In this document: positions 1-7,397 of the stretch, piece by piece
Numbering within the stretch: position 1 is the stretch's first letter
Layout of the letters: each line of letters starts with the position of its first letter
Assembly (NCBI GenBank): GCA_964390645.1
Contig: CAYMLL010000060.1
Coordinates: 1-29,447 of the forward strand
Direction: 5' to 3'
DNA length: 29,447 nucleotides
Source of the DNA: CAYMLL01 sp964390645
Lineage (GTDB): Bacteria; Planctomycetota; UBA8108
The notes under the pieces: model-generated
The model's input: only the letters and a program-made list of their open reading frames with translations
The model's database searches: none
Told to the model about the DNA's origin: nothing
Translations under genes and position numbers: made by a program

Positions 1-100
1 GATCGCTCCGCCGGCGCCGGCGAGGACGAGGAGGAACAGCACGATGAGGACCAGGCGCCGGCGACCCGGGGGCTGGGGAGCGCTGTCGGACGACTCGGTC
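1..100 (-). CDS. N-terminal fragment of a membrane-anchored or secreted protein
   Basis: The gene begins at an ATG at 100 and runs off the left edge, leaving 33 codons. The visible protein starts with a short polar, Pro-rich stretch (MTESSDSAPQPPGRRR). A hydrophobic segment of about 17 residues follows (LVLIVLFLLVLAGAGGA), which could be a signal anchor or an uncleaved membrane helix. The start lies 36 nt after the stop of the PDZ/thioredoxin-fold gene, so the two are probably co-transcribed. Upstream GTGAGA directly before the ATG is a weak ribosome site. No function can be assigned from this fragment. Confidence 0.6.
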
Positions 101-136
101 ATTCTCACGACACCGCTGTCTCGGCGGCGAGCCCGC

Positions 137-1168
137 TCAGTTGCCTGCGGACTCGGTCGGTGGCGCCTTGCTCGGGGGAGCCGACCCGGCGGAGGCCTTC
201 CCGGCGTCCGGCTTCTTCTGGAAGTGCTTGGCGAAGACCTTCACCAGCGCGCTCTGGATGGCCCGCTCGTCCGGCGCGCCGAAGACCTGGAGATACGCGA
301 CCTTGCCGTCCGGCTCGAGAATCGCCACGCCGTGATTGAAGATGTAGAGCGACTCGTAGCGCTGCGCCGGCTCCGGTTTACTGTCTGAGTAGTGCACGAC
401 GCCGGCCGGGAAGGCCGGACGCTTCGTCGTGTAGAGGCTGACGGCGCCTTCCAGGTTCGCCTTGGCACTCGTGTCGCGGAGCTGGTCGCTGTAGTACAGT
501 CCGGTGAATCCCAGGGGGAAGGAGCCGGGGGAGGACTTGCTGCGCAGGTGCAGGCCGGCGAGGAAGTCGAAGCGCTTTTTCTGGCAGTAGCTGCAGTCGT
601 CGTACCAGACGACGAGCCCGATCTTGCCGGCGAGGTGGCCGAGCGCGTTCTTGGACTCGACGAGCTTCTTGGCCTCCGGATCCCAGAGCAGCATCGGCGG
701 CTGCTCGGGCAAGCGCTTCCCGAGGATTCCCTTGCGAAGATCCACCTGGATCCGACCCATCGTCTTGCGATAACCCTTGATCTTCCCCTTCAGCTTCACC
801 TTCTTCGCGTCGCGTCGGACGATGAAGCGTACAGTGCCGCCGACGTTGTTGTTGCGCAGCTCCGCGACGAAGCTCTTGCGGTTCTTGATCAGGACGTTGT
901 TCAGCGCGACGATCTCGTCGCCGACGAGAAGCCCGATCTCACGAGCCGTCGAGTGCGGGTACGTGAAGGTCACCTTCAGCCCGCTGTCCTCCTGCTGCGG
1001 ATCCAGCAGCTCCGTGTAGGCGCCGAGGAAGGCTCGATCAGGAGCTTGTGGCGGCGACTGGCGAGCGTTGCCGGGTTTGCCTTGAGCTTGAGCCTCGACG
1101 GTCCTGACGTCCACGACGGCGAGAAGCGGAATCAGAAGCAGAAGGCGGAAACGGCGCAGGACGTGCAT
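137..1168 (-). CDS. Secreted PDZ-domain protein with C-terminal thioredoxin-like domain
   Basis: 343 residues. The chosen ATG at 1168 begins a clear export signal: Arg-rich start, hydrophobic core LLLLIPLLAVV, then an A-Q-A region near residue 27. Residues about 47-125 look like a PDZ domain (AREIGLLVGDEIVALNN, then a basic strand VRFIVRRD). Residues about 150-315 look like a thioredoxin/redoxin fold, with a CxxC pair at C192 and C195 in WYDDCSYC and a late strand GVAILEPDGKVAYLQVFG. The tail from 317 is Lys/Pro/Ala rich. The likely place of action is the periplasm, and the CxxC suggests thiol-disulfide chemistry; both are inferred from domains. It follows the thiolase gene by 82 nt. The reading frame stays open upstream of 1168, but that extension overlaps the thiolase gene and has no signal peptide at its start. 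Confidence 0.8.
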   Translation of the reverse strand: MHVLRRFRLLLLIPLLAVVDVRTVEAQAQGKPGNARQSPPQAPDRAFLGAYTELLDPQQEDSGLKVTFTYPHSTAREIGLLVGDEIVALNNVLIKNRKSFVAELRNNNVGGTVRFIVRRDAKKVKLKGKIKGYRKTMGRIQVDLRKGILGKRLPEQPPMLLWDPEAKKLVESKNALGHLAGKIGLVVWYDDCSYCQKKRFDFLAGLHLRSKSSPGSFPLGFTGLYYSDQLRDTSAKANLEGAVSLYTTKRPAFPAGVVHYSDSKPEPAQRYESLYIFNHGVAILEPDGKVAYLQVFGAPDERAIQSALVKVFAKHFQKKPDAGKASAGSAPPSKAPPTESAGN

Positions 1169-1250
1169 CGGGCTGGCCTCTTCGAGGGATTCGCTGTGTT
1201 CGAGGAAGGTCGCCGATTGTAAGGGAGACCCGCCGATTTGGAACCGATTT

Positions 1251-2519
1251 TCAGGGACGCTCCTGGACCAGGACCACGGCGGTGCGGTCGTCCCCACCCA
1301 TGTTGGCGCTGAGGCCGCAACGTGGTTGTTTGGGTATCTGGTAGCCGTCGCACTTGCCCAGGAGCTGACGCGAGATCTCCAGCGCCTGCTTGACGCCGGT
1401 GGCGCCCACCGGGTGGCCGAAGCCGATGAGCCCGCCGCCGGTGTTGACCGGTCGCTCGCCGTCGAGAGCCGTACGTCCGTCGGCGATGTAGCCGGCGCCC
1501 TCACCTGCATCCGCGAAGCCGAGAGCCTCCATCATCTCGGCCTCGGCGATCGCGAAGCAGTCGTGGACCTCGGCGACCCCGATGTCTTCCGGTCCCTTGC
1601 CCGAGGATGCGTAGGCGGCGTTCGCGGCACGGGCGACGTTGTGGAGGTGCAGCGGGTCGGGGCTCGTGTCCTGCAGAGGCGCCACGCTGACAGCGAAGCC
1701 GAGGATCTCCGTGAACTCGTCGCGGCCGCGTCCGAGAACCTCCAGTCCCTCGTGCGACGCAAGCACCAGCGCCGACGCTCCGTCGCTCACCGGCGAGCAG
1801 TCGGCGAGTCGAAGATGGTCGCGCAGGTCCGCGTTCTCGAGGAAGACAGGGTTCTCCTCCGAGGCACCGCCGGCGATCTCGAGGCTCATGTTCCCGCCGA
1901 CGGCGTGCAGATGAGCGAGCGGGTTGCGAGCCGCGTTGTGGTGTGCCTTGACAACGATCGCAGCGAGGGTCTCGTCATCGACTCCATGGGCCTCGCGGTA
2001 AGCGTGCGCCCTGCGGGCGAAGAGGCACGGGAACGTGAACGGGTCGATCGATCGCTGGGTCTCGTAGTGGCTTGCGCGAGCCAGGAAGTCCGCACCCTGT
2101 CTTGCGCTGACCGTCGTCTGCACTTCGACGCCGACGATGAGCACGAGGTTGGCGCCGGCGGCGATCGCATCGATACCGGCGGCGATCGCCAGCCCCCCGG
2201 AGGCGCAGGCGCCCTCGATCCGCGCGATCGGCTTGCCGTCGAAGCCGTCGTCGACACCGGCGAGCATGGCGCCGAGGTGCCCCTGACTCGAGAAGCACTC
2301 GCCCGCGAAGTTGCCGATGTAGGCGCGCTCGATCGCGCCGGCATCGACGCCCGCATCCGCCAGCGCGTCGTACGTCGCACGTTCGAGATGGTCCTCGAGG
2401 CCCGGATTCGTTCGCTTGCCGTGATCGGGGTGCCCCTTCCAGATGAAATCCGGATGGTGCTTGCCGATGAACGTGGTGTGAGCGCCACCGACGATGAAGA
2501 CGGGTCGCGTGGGTCTCAC
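1251..2519 (-). CDS. Thiolase-family protein (SCP2-thiolase / acetyl-CoA acetyltransferase type)
   Basis: 422 residues, the usual thiolase length. Conserved sites: nucleophilic Cys105 in EGACASGG, HDCF at 319-322 (the motif typical of SCP2-type thiolases), His369 in GFGHPVGATG, and a late CGLSANMGG with Cys401. Family members make or cleave a carbon-carbon bond next to a CoA thioester, as in fatty-acid or sterol side-chain degradation or acetoacetyl-CoA formation; the substrate here is unknown. The start is a GTG at 2519 whose last two bases belong to the TGA (2518-2516) of the upstream oxidoreductase, a GTGA coupling. The open frame runs upstream for another 570 bases, but that stretch only shadows the oxidoreductase gene. 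No usual partner such as an acyl-CoA dehydrogenase, enoyl-CoA hydratase or DUF35 OB-fold protein is next to it. Confidence 0.88.
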   Translation of the reverse strand: MRPTRPVFIVGGAHTTFIGKHHPDFIWKGHPDHGKRTNPGLEDHLERATYDALADAGVDAGAIERAYIGNFAGECFSSQGHLGAMLAGVDDGFDGKPIARIEGACASGGLAIAAGIDAIAAGANLVLIVGVEVQTTVSARQGADFLARASHYETQRSIDPFTFPCLFARRAHAYREAHGVDDETLAAIVVKAHHNAARNPLAHLHAVGGNMSLEIAGGASEENPVFLENADLRDHLRLADCSPVSDGASALVLASHEGLEVLGRGRDEFTEILGFAVSVAPLQDTSPDPLHLHNVARAANAAYASSGKGPEDIGVAEVHDCFAIAEAEMMEALGFADAGEGAGYIADGRTALDGERPVNTGGGLIGFGHPVGATGVKQALEISRQLLGKCDGYQIPKQPRCGLSANMGGDDRTAVVLVQERP

Positions 2520-3559
2520 GGCTTCACCTCGATCTTCTTGCCGCTGCGCGCCGATCTCTCTTCGGCCGCGCAGACGGCCAGAGACGTCGCGGCGGACTTC
2601 GCGCTCAGCCGAGGATCGACCTTGCCCGAACGCACGGAATCGACGGCGGCCTGGATCTCGAGGCGAAATGCGTCGCCCGGCTTCATCTTCAGCTCCCTCA
2701 TCTTGCGGCCGGATGTCGTGTACAGACGGGGTTTCGGAGCGTTCGACGAGCTGTAGTGGAGGGTGGCTTTCTCGAAGAAGGCGTCGAAGCCGTGCTCGAA
2801 GGGAAGGCCGGGCGCGTTGATCCAGCCGCCCTCGGACGACAGCAGCGGCCCTCTCTTGCCCCGGTGGTAGATGGTCCGGATGAAGTTCAGGCCGCGCGCG
2901 TCGACCAGTCCCGACGACGTCACGCTTCGCGGCTTGCCCAGGAGATGGACGACGAATTCGGTGTCGTGAATGTGCAGGTCGATCACCATCTTGCCCGAGA
3001 GCTTCGGATCGCCGAAGCAGCTCGAGTCGCCCCAGCTCGGCATGGCGATCAGACGTCGCAGGTGAAGCGCGTGCAAATCGCCCCACCGCTTCGAACGGAC
3101 CGCGTCGGCGAGGAGCGCGAACTCAGGGAAGAACTTCAGTACCTGGGCGACCATCAGTGGCCGTCTTGCCCGGCGCGCCGCTTCGAGCATGCGCTTCGCG
3201 TCGGCAGCCTTCAGGGCCACCGGCTTCTCGACGAGAACCGCCTTGCCGGCGCGCAGGCACTGGATCGCCGCGCTCGCATGGAGGTACTAGGTCAGGCAGA
3301 TGTCGACGAGGTCGACTGCGGGGTTCGCCAGCAGCGAGTCCAGGGTGGGGTGGACGGAGAGGCTGCGGAGGTCCTCCTGGCCGCCTTCGTCTCCGAAGTT
3401 GCCGCCGACCTTCGAGAAGTCGCCCCGTGCCTTGTGGGGGTCGCTGGTCGCCAGCGCCACCAGGCGCCCACCACGCAGCCGGCGGCTTGCCCGCAGGTGA
3501 GTCAGCCCCATGAATCCGAGCCCGACGAGCCCGACTCCTACACTTCGCTTCTTCGCCAT
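2516..3559 (-). pseudogene. Gfo/Idh/MocA-family oxidoreductase interrupted by an in-frame TAG
   Basis: From ATG 3559 the frame gives a Rossmann start (VGLVGLGFMGLTHLRA), then VDICLT, then TAG (3289-3287, codon 91). The same frame continues with YLHASAAIQCLRAGKAVL and VEKP (E111-K112-P113, the family EKP motif) through the C-terminal domain to TGA at 2516. Without the stop it would be a normal 347-residue NAD(P)-dependent sugar or inositol dehydrogenase-like protein. The family usually reads ICLPTYLHA or similar here, so the TAG replaces one residue with no frame change. GAGG about 8 nt before the ATG is a good ribosome site. A re-start at Met 3220 (MALKAADAKR) would lack the nucleotide-binding fold. 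Cause unresolved: recent nonsense mutation, sequencing error or readthrough. TAG is an ordinary stop elsewhere in the window. Confidence 0.8.
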
Positions 3560-3972
3560 GGTGATCCTCGTTCCGGTCCTTGCCGCCGTCGGCGCCGTCC
3601 GGGTCCCCGTCGTCGAATCCGGCAAGGATCTCGTCCGCGGACTCCGGTCCGGGACCGGCAACGTCGTAGAGACGGTTTTCGCCGCGTGCTTGCCCGCTGG
3701 TGAAAAAGTGTCGTGAAGTCGGCCGGAAGTTGCAAGATCCTCTCGGCTCGCGGGACCCGCCGTCGCAACGATTTGTGGAAAATGACGGGTCCTGTCCGTG
3801 AGATAGTGCGGCTTTTGTGGGCGGTGATGTTCGTCGAAGTGGTAGGATACACTCTACGAACGCGACCCAGAGACGGCCCGCCTGGGGCGGCTCCGGACGC
3901 GTTCCCCGCAAACATGTGGTGGGGGCGAGTGCCGGTTGAGCGACCGGCGGCTCGAGGGCTGGGTAGCCCGTA

Positions 3973-4014
3973 GATTTGTAGGTGGGGATTTGTGGGTGGG
4001 GATTTGTGGGGGGG
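3973..4014 (+). repeat. 14-bp G-rich tandem repeat, three copies, G-quadruplex motif
   Basis: Three head-to-tail copies of GATTTGTGGGTGGG occupy 3973-3986 (one A variant), 3987-4000 (exact) and 4001-4014 (one G variant). The plus strand has four runs of three or more G separated by loops ATTTGT, T and ATTTGT, which meets the standard G-quadruplex pattern; the last run extends to 4017. It lies about 430 bp upstream of lexA and about 415 bp from the start of the divergent oxidoreductase. Confidence 0.9.
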
Positions 4015-4044
4015 GGCCTTTCCAGACTCGGTGTCCGTTCTCTT

Positions 4045-4070
4045 ACACGAGATTCGATCAATTTTCGTGT
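4045..4070. promoter_or_regulatory. Dyad ACACGA / TCGTGT in AT-richer upstream DNA
   Basis: ACACGA at 4045-4050 and its exact inverse TCGTGT at 4065-4070 flank a 14-nt AT-rich spacer in the lowest-GC part of the lexA/oxidoreductase intergenic region. The geometry suits a dimeric repressor operator. The protein that might bind is unknown. Confidence 0.3.
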
Positions 4071-4386
4071 TGGGAATCTTTAGGCGGATCACATAGTTTG
4101 GTTAGGGTCTGAATCTCGACGAGGAGAGAAACCTGTTCGCGGGGCATGTCATGCTCGTCGCTCTCGACGGGCGGGATCCACCGCCCTCGATCTCCGGAGC
4201 GAGGCGACCGCGAGCAGAGCGACGAGGAGAGAGTTCAAGTCCATACCCGCGCTCGGGAGCTGACGTTACGAGCAGCACCCGGTCCGAGTTCCTCACCGCC
4301 GTGGGGACTCGTTGTGTCGTCGGTCGAGCGGATTCGCTTGCTCTGACGGCACCGGTCCGGGCGCGGCCAAGACAGGTCTGAAACCC

Positions 4387-4420
4387 CTGAACGACAACTT
4401 GCTGACCCGCAACGGTTCAG
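4387..4420. promoter_or_regulatory. Inverted repeat CTGAAC / GTTCAG just upstream of lexA, possible operator
   Basis: CTGAAC (4387-4392) and GTTCAG (4415-4420) are exact 6-bp inverted arms 22 nt apart, ending 28 nt before the lexA start. LexA proteins usually repress their own gene through a dyad near the start, and half-sites such as CTG or GAAC are common in known SOS boxes. The spacing matches no operator I know, so assignment to LexA is speculative; an mRNA hairpin is the alternative. Confidence 0.3.
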
Positions 4421-4448
4421 CCGGGGGCACTTACGAGGAGAGAGTCTC

Positions 4449-5054
4449 ATGTACTTTACCGAGAAGCAGCTTCGCATTCTGGAGTTCATCAAGCAGTTTC
4501 GTGACGAGCGCGGGATTTCGCCCACTCTGGAGGAGATCGCCGAGAACTTCGGTGTCACCAAGATCACGATCTACGAGCACATCAACCAGCTCGAGCGCAA
4601 GGGCGCCCTGAAGCGCGAGAAGTTTCGTGCTCGTTCGATCGAGCTGCTCGTGCCGGTCGAGGAGCGCAAGGCGCGCTACGCCATGCCGCTCATGGGCAAT
4701 CTTCGCGCCGGCTCGCCGATCGAGGCGACCGAGGCGCGTGAGGACTTCAACCTCTCGGAGTTCCTGCCGTTCGGCAAGAACTGCTACGCGCTGAGGATTC
4801 GCGGCGACAGCATGATCGACGACCACATCGCCGACGGTGACCTGGTCATCGTCGAGAAGAAGGAGCGTGCGGTCAACGGAGAGACCGTCGTCGCCGTCCT
4901 CGACTCGGGCGAGGCCTGCATCCGTCGTTACTTCAACGACGAGGATCACGTTCGCCTGCAGTCGACGAATGGCAGCCTGAAGACCGACACGGTCAAGGAC
5001 CTCGAGATCCGCGGAGTCGTCGTCGGCATTCTGCGTCGATTCGACCAGAGCTGA
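4449..5054 (+). CDS. lexA: LexA-type SOS transcriptional repressor with Arg at the catalytic Lys position
   Basis: 201 residues, normal LexA length. Residues 1-68 are a winged helix-turn-helix (GISPTLEEIAENFGVT, then a recognition helix ITIYEHINQLERKGAL). Residues 75-201 are the S24 latent peptidase: cleavage site Ala87-Gly88 in NLRAGSP and nucleophile Ser121 in GDSMIDDHIADGD. The Lys general base of other LexA proteins sits in a motif like EATVKRFF; here it reads EACIRRYF, so Arg159 occupies the Lys position in a gapless alignment. LexA represses DNA-repair genes and cuts itself when RecA filaments form on damaged DNA. The ATG is preceded by ACGAGGAGAGAG, a strong ribosome site. It is a single-gene unit ending at the hairpin at 5089-5140. 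Confidence 0.93.
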   Translation: MYFTEKQLRILEFIKQFRDERGISPTLEEIAENFGVTKITIYEHINQLERKGALKREKFRARSIELLVPVEERKARYAMPLMGNLRAGSPIEATEAREDFNLSEFLPFGKNCYALRIRGDSMIDDHIADGDLVIVEKKERAVNGETVVAVLDSGEACIRRYFNDEDHVRLQSTNGSLKTDTVKDLEIRGVVVGILRRFDQS

Positions 5055-5059
5055 GAGCT

Positions 5060-5077
5060 ACGTCGACCCGTCGACGT
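5060..5077. repeat. Perfect inverted repeat directly after lexA
   Basis: ACGTCGAC (5060-5067) and GTCGACGT (5070-5077) are exact inverse copies around CC, starting 6 nt after the lexA stop codon. It could be a 3' mRNA-stabilising hairpin in front of the main terminator or a protein-binding palindrome. Confidence 0.5.
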
Positions 5078-5088
5078 GTGATACACCG

Positions 5089-5140
5089 AGAGCCTTCGTT
5101 TCCGTCGCCCCGGGCCGGCGGGAGCGAAGGCTCTTCTTGT
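5089..5140 (+). terminator. Factor-independent terminator of lexA
   Basis: AGAGCCTTCG (5089-5098) pairs perfectly with CGAAGGCTCT (5125-5134). The stem continues inward through wobble pairs to CCGTCG/CGGCGG (5102-5107/5116-5121), giving about 19 pairs with a C/G-rich loop. A short T-rich run TCTTGT follows at 5135. It lies 35 nt after the lexA stop and is oriented to end lexA transcription. Confidence 0.8.
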
Positions 5141-5194
5141 AGCGTGACCCGGAGGCCGCGCGAGAGGCGTCCGGCAGCCACCGACTGGGGGGCC

Positions 5195-6787
5195 CTACCC
5201 GCCGAGTGAGAACTGTCCCTTCACGTGGCTCTCGAGGCGCTTGATCACGTCACGAGCCTCGTCACCGAGGAGGCAGAGCAGCACCTCCATGCCGAGCTCA
5301 CCCGGCTTGCAAGTCGGGCCACGGCCGCCGCCTTCCCGCGCCAGCTCGGCGAAGAACGGCACGGACCCGCCTTCCTTCGGATCGACCCCGAGGACGTGGA
5401 CCCGAAATCCGCCCTCGCTACGACAGGCCGCCAGGAGGCTCTTCAGCCCGCGCAGCTTCTCGTGGCGCGGCGGGGCATCGCCGACAACCACGACGTGCTT
5501 GCGGGCTTCGGGCCGCCAGGAGAAGCGGCCGAGCTCGAGCGCCGCTCGCACCGCCGTGTCGACTCCTTCGGGGACATCCGCGCCTCCCTCGGGTCGGAGC
5601 TCGAGGACAGCGGAGAGGATTTCGCGGGCCGGCGTGGTGGAGAAATCGTGGACTCCGACGATCTCGTCCTTGTACAGCAGCAGGCCGACGCGGACTCCGG
5701 CCGTTCCCCACTCGATCGCGGGCAACAGCCAGGTGCACGTCGCCTTGAGTTCCGCGAGCCCGACCTCCATGCTGCGGGTCGTGTCGATGGTCAGGAGCAG
5801 ATCGGTGCCGTCGCTCTGCGAGTCTGCGAGGAAGGCGTCGAGGTGGTTGACGAGGGGCAATCGCTTTCGTAGATCCTCGAGACCATGTTGTGCTCGTTGC
5901 CAGCCGATCTCGAGCTCTTGCGGCTTGACGCTCGTCTGCGTCTGGACTCCGAGACTCTCTAACAGCGCGGGTCCCCGGGGAAGCTCGCGTAGGCGACCGA
6001 CGGCCGCCAGCACGAGCGGCGTGATGAGCCCGCGCTCGCCGGCTCCCAGTGTCGGACGGTCCGCGAGGATCTCGATCGCGCGTCGCACGATGCGTGGCTC
6101 GGGATCGAGAAGGTGCGCTGCGGTGATCGTCGAGAATGCCGCGGCCTCCTCGAGCAGCACCAGTCTCGTCAGCGGCGCGGCGTCGAGGAGGCGGCGGGGT
6201 TCGATCTGTGGGTCACGATCGCTCCGGGGTGGCTCGCCGTCGTCCGGGGTTGCGAGGGCTCGCCGGTCCTCGAGCTGCTCCCGCAGGCGATCGAGCAGGC
6301 TCTCTTCGGAGGCGCTGTGGGGTGAGCCGAGGGGCTGGAGCTCGCGCGCGTCCTTCCAGGGTGGCGGCGGGCGGGAGACCGCGACGTCCCCTCTGGCGGT
6401 GATCGAGCCCGTCGCCGGGCTCGGCTCCGATTCCGATCGGGGTCCCGCGACCGGTTGCGCTTCCGTCGCCGGTTCGGGCTCCCGTCCCGTTGCCCACTCC
6501 GACTTCGGCTCCGGTCGTGTCACGGTCCGCGCCGCACCGGTTCGGGTAGGGCTGCGACCATCTCCCGAACCCTTTGCCGGTTCGCTGGCGACCACCTGGC
6601 CCCTGCGGTCGGGCTCCCTCGCGTTCGCCAGGTCCTGTTCGACGTGCTCCAGACGCGAATAGAGGACGATCACGGCGACGAGGTTACCGACGAATCCGGT
6701 GACCGCGAGCCCGATGAGGAGGTAGACCCACTCGCTGTAACGGAGCACCATCTCCTGACCGCAGCGACACTTGATACGAAGGGGCAT
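5195..6787 (-). CDS. Membrane-anchored von Willebrand factor A (VWA) domain protein
   Basis: 530 residues from ATG 6787. The N-terminus reads MPLRIKCRCGQEM, a short CxC knuckle like half a zinc ribbon. One transmembrane helix follows (about 20-43, WVYLLIGLAVTGFVGNLVAVI). Residues about 50-200 are a Pro/Glu/Arg-rich low-complexity linker. Residues about 210-320 are Leu-rich and probably helical. Residues about 329-510 form a VWA domain with a metal-site loop DTTRS (335-339, DxTxS variant of DxSxS), the GGADVPEGVDTA motif and VVVVGDAPP. Such domains bind a divalent metal and a protein ligand. Ligand and role are unknown, and no AAA+ MoxR partner is nearby. An upstream frame extension to 6952 is Arg/Pro-rich and unlikely. 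The stop is TAG. Confidence 0.82.
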   Translation of the reverse strand: MPLRIKCRCGQEMVLRYSEWVYLLIGLAVTGFVGNLVAVIVLYSRLEHVEQDLANAREPDRRGQVVASEPAKGSGDGRSPTRTGAARTVTRPEPKSEWATGREPEPATEAQPVAGPRSESEPSPATGSITARGDVAVSRPPPPWKDARELQPLGSPHSASEESLLDRLREQLEDRRALATPDDGEPPRSDRDPQIEPRRLLDAAPLTRLVLLEEAAAFSTITAAHLLDPEPRIVRRAIEILADRPTLGAGERGLITPLVLAAVGRLRELPRGPALLESLGVQTQTSVKPQELEIGWQRAQHGLEDLRKRLPLVNHLDAFLADSQSDGTDLLLTIDTTRSMEVGLAELKATCTWLLPAIEWGTAGVRVGLLLYKDEIVGVHDFSTTPAREILSAVLELRPEGGADVPEGVDTAVRAALELGRFSWRPEARKHVVVVGDAPPRHEKLRGLKSLLAACRSEGGFRVHVLGVDPKEGGSVPFFAELAREGGGRGPTCKPGELGMEVLLCLLGDEARDVIKRLESHVKGQFSLGG

Positions 6788-7397
6788 GGTTCTCGCCGGA
6801 CTCGAGCCGCGCAATGCCGTCTCCCGCCAGGTCTCATTGTAGCTCGCCTTGCGCCCGGCATCCCGCGTCCTGCGCTCCGTGTTCCCGGTCGGGGGCGACG
6901 CCGGCCCGTCACGGGGTGCGGGGCCGGCACGGATCTCCTTCTTCGATCGCAAGTTGCGCCAAGTGGTCGGGTTCAGAGGGCCTTGAAATTGCCGGTGCGA
7001 GGTGATACGGTTGTTGTCTGTCCCTCACCCGTGGGATTCCGAGACGTCGCGGCTTTCGCCGTTCGGAGGAAGTCTCCCGCGGTCTCTTGGTCTTCGAGTT
7101 TCGTAAGACGTATTGCCGTTTGCCGTGAGATAGAGAACCACCGCGGTGGCCCGCTCGCAGCTGCGTCGCTTCCTTGCGACAGGTCTCGCAAGCGAGGCAG
7201 GCGTGCCCGCGAGGTCGTCAGAAGGGCTGGCGGGTAGTTCGTGCGATTCTTTCGGCAGCTGTGCTTGTCGTACAGAATCTCGAAGCTCCGACTCGATCTG
7301 TCGAGGGAATCAGAGCGAGGAAGCAAGGGTGAAGCAAGCTGGTCTTGTCCGCGACGTTCCATGAGCGTCGGGGGGCCGAATCAAGGAGGATGAAAGA
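6788..7397. other. 0.6-kb intergenic region between divergent VWA and outer-membrane protein genes
   Basis: I see no convincing gene. An open frame of 129 codons on the minus strand (6973-7362) has no ribosome site, signal or recognisable domain. The region contains a plus-strand promoter candidate near 7000, a 12-bp palindrome CCACCGCGGTGG (7138-7149) and an inverted pair CTTGCG/CGCAAG near 7173-7192. If the promoter candidate is real, the outer-membrane protein mRNA has a leader of about 380 nt, long enough for a regulatory structure, but no known riboswitch motif was recognised. Confidence 0.5.
6983..7011 (+). promoter_or_regulatory. Candidate sigma70-type promoter with extended -10
   Basis: TTGAAA (6983-6988, 5 of 6 to TTGACA) is followed after 17 nt by TACGGT (7006-7011, 3 of 6), preceded by TG one base upstream, the extended -10 form TGnTACGGT. 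It points towards the outer-membrane protein gene at 7398. Confidence 0.35.

Larger units (their letters stand above)
3560..4448. other. Gene-poor 0.9-kb region between divergent genes, lexA upstream region
   Basis: No convincing gene is visible. Short open frames here lack ribosome sites and recognisable protein features. It must hold the start signals of the minus-strand oxidoreductase and plus-strand lexA. It is less GC-rich around 4040-4110. TTGGGA (4070-4075), 18 nt, TAGTTT (4094-4099) is a weak plus-strand promoter candidate that would give lexA a leader of about 340 nt. The string ACGAGGAGAGA or a close variant occurs three times (about 4119, 4222 and 4433); the last copy is the lexA ribosome site. 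Other marks are the G-rich triplication and two dyads listed separately. Confidence 0.6.

Noticed and set aside
1326..2756. Plus-strand open frame of 476 codons
   Set aside because: Antisense to the thiolase gene, which has all catalytic motifs; the antisense sequence shows none.
3287..3289. TAG as a recoded amber codon (pyrrolysine-like)
   Set aside because: At least four genes in the window end normally at TAG, there are no pyl genes in view and the residue is not at a catalytic site; mutation or error is simpler.
3713..3973. Plus-strand 86-codon open frame upstream of lexA with a short hydrophobic stretch
   Set aside because: No ribosome site, codon choice unlike neighbours, and it ends in the G-rich repeat area; not supported as a gene.
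6973..7362. Minus-strand 129-codon open frame in the VWA/outer-membrane protein gap
   Set aside because: No ribosome site, no recognisable fold and a Ser/Arg/Thr-rich composition typical of chance frames in GC-rich DNA.
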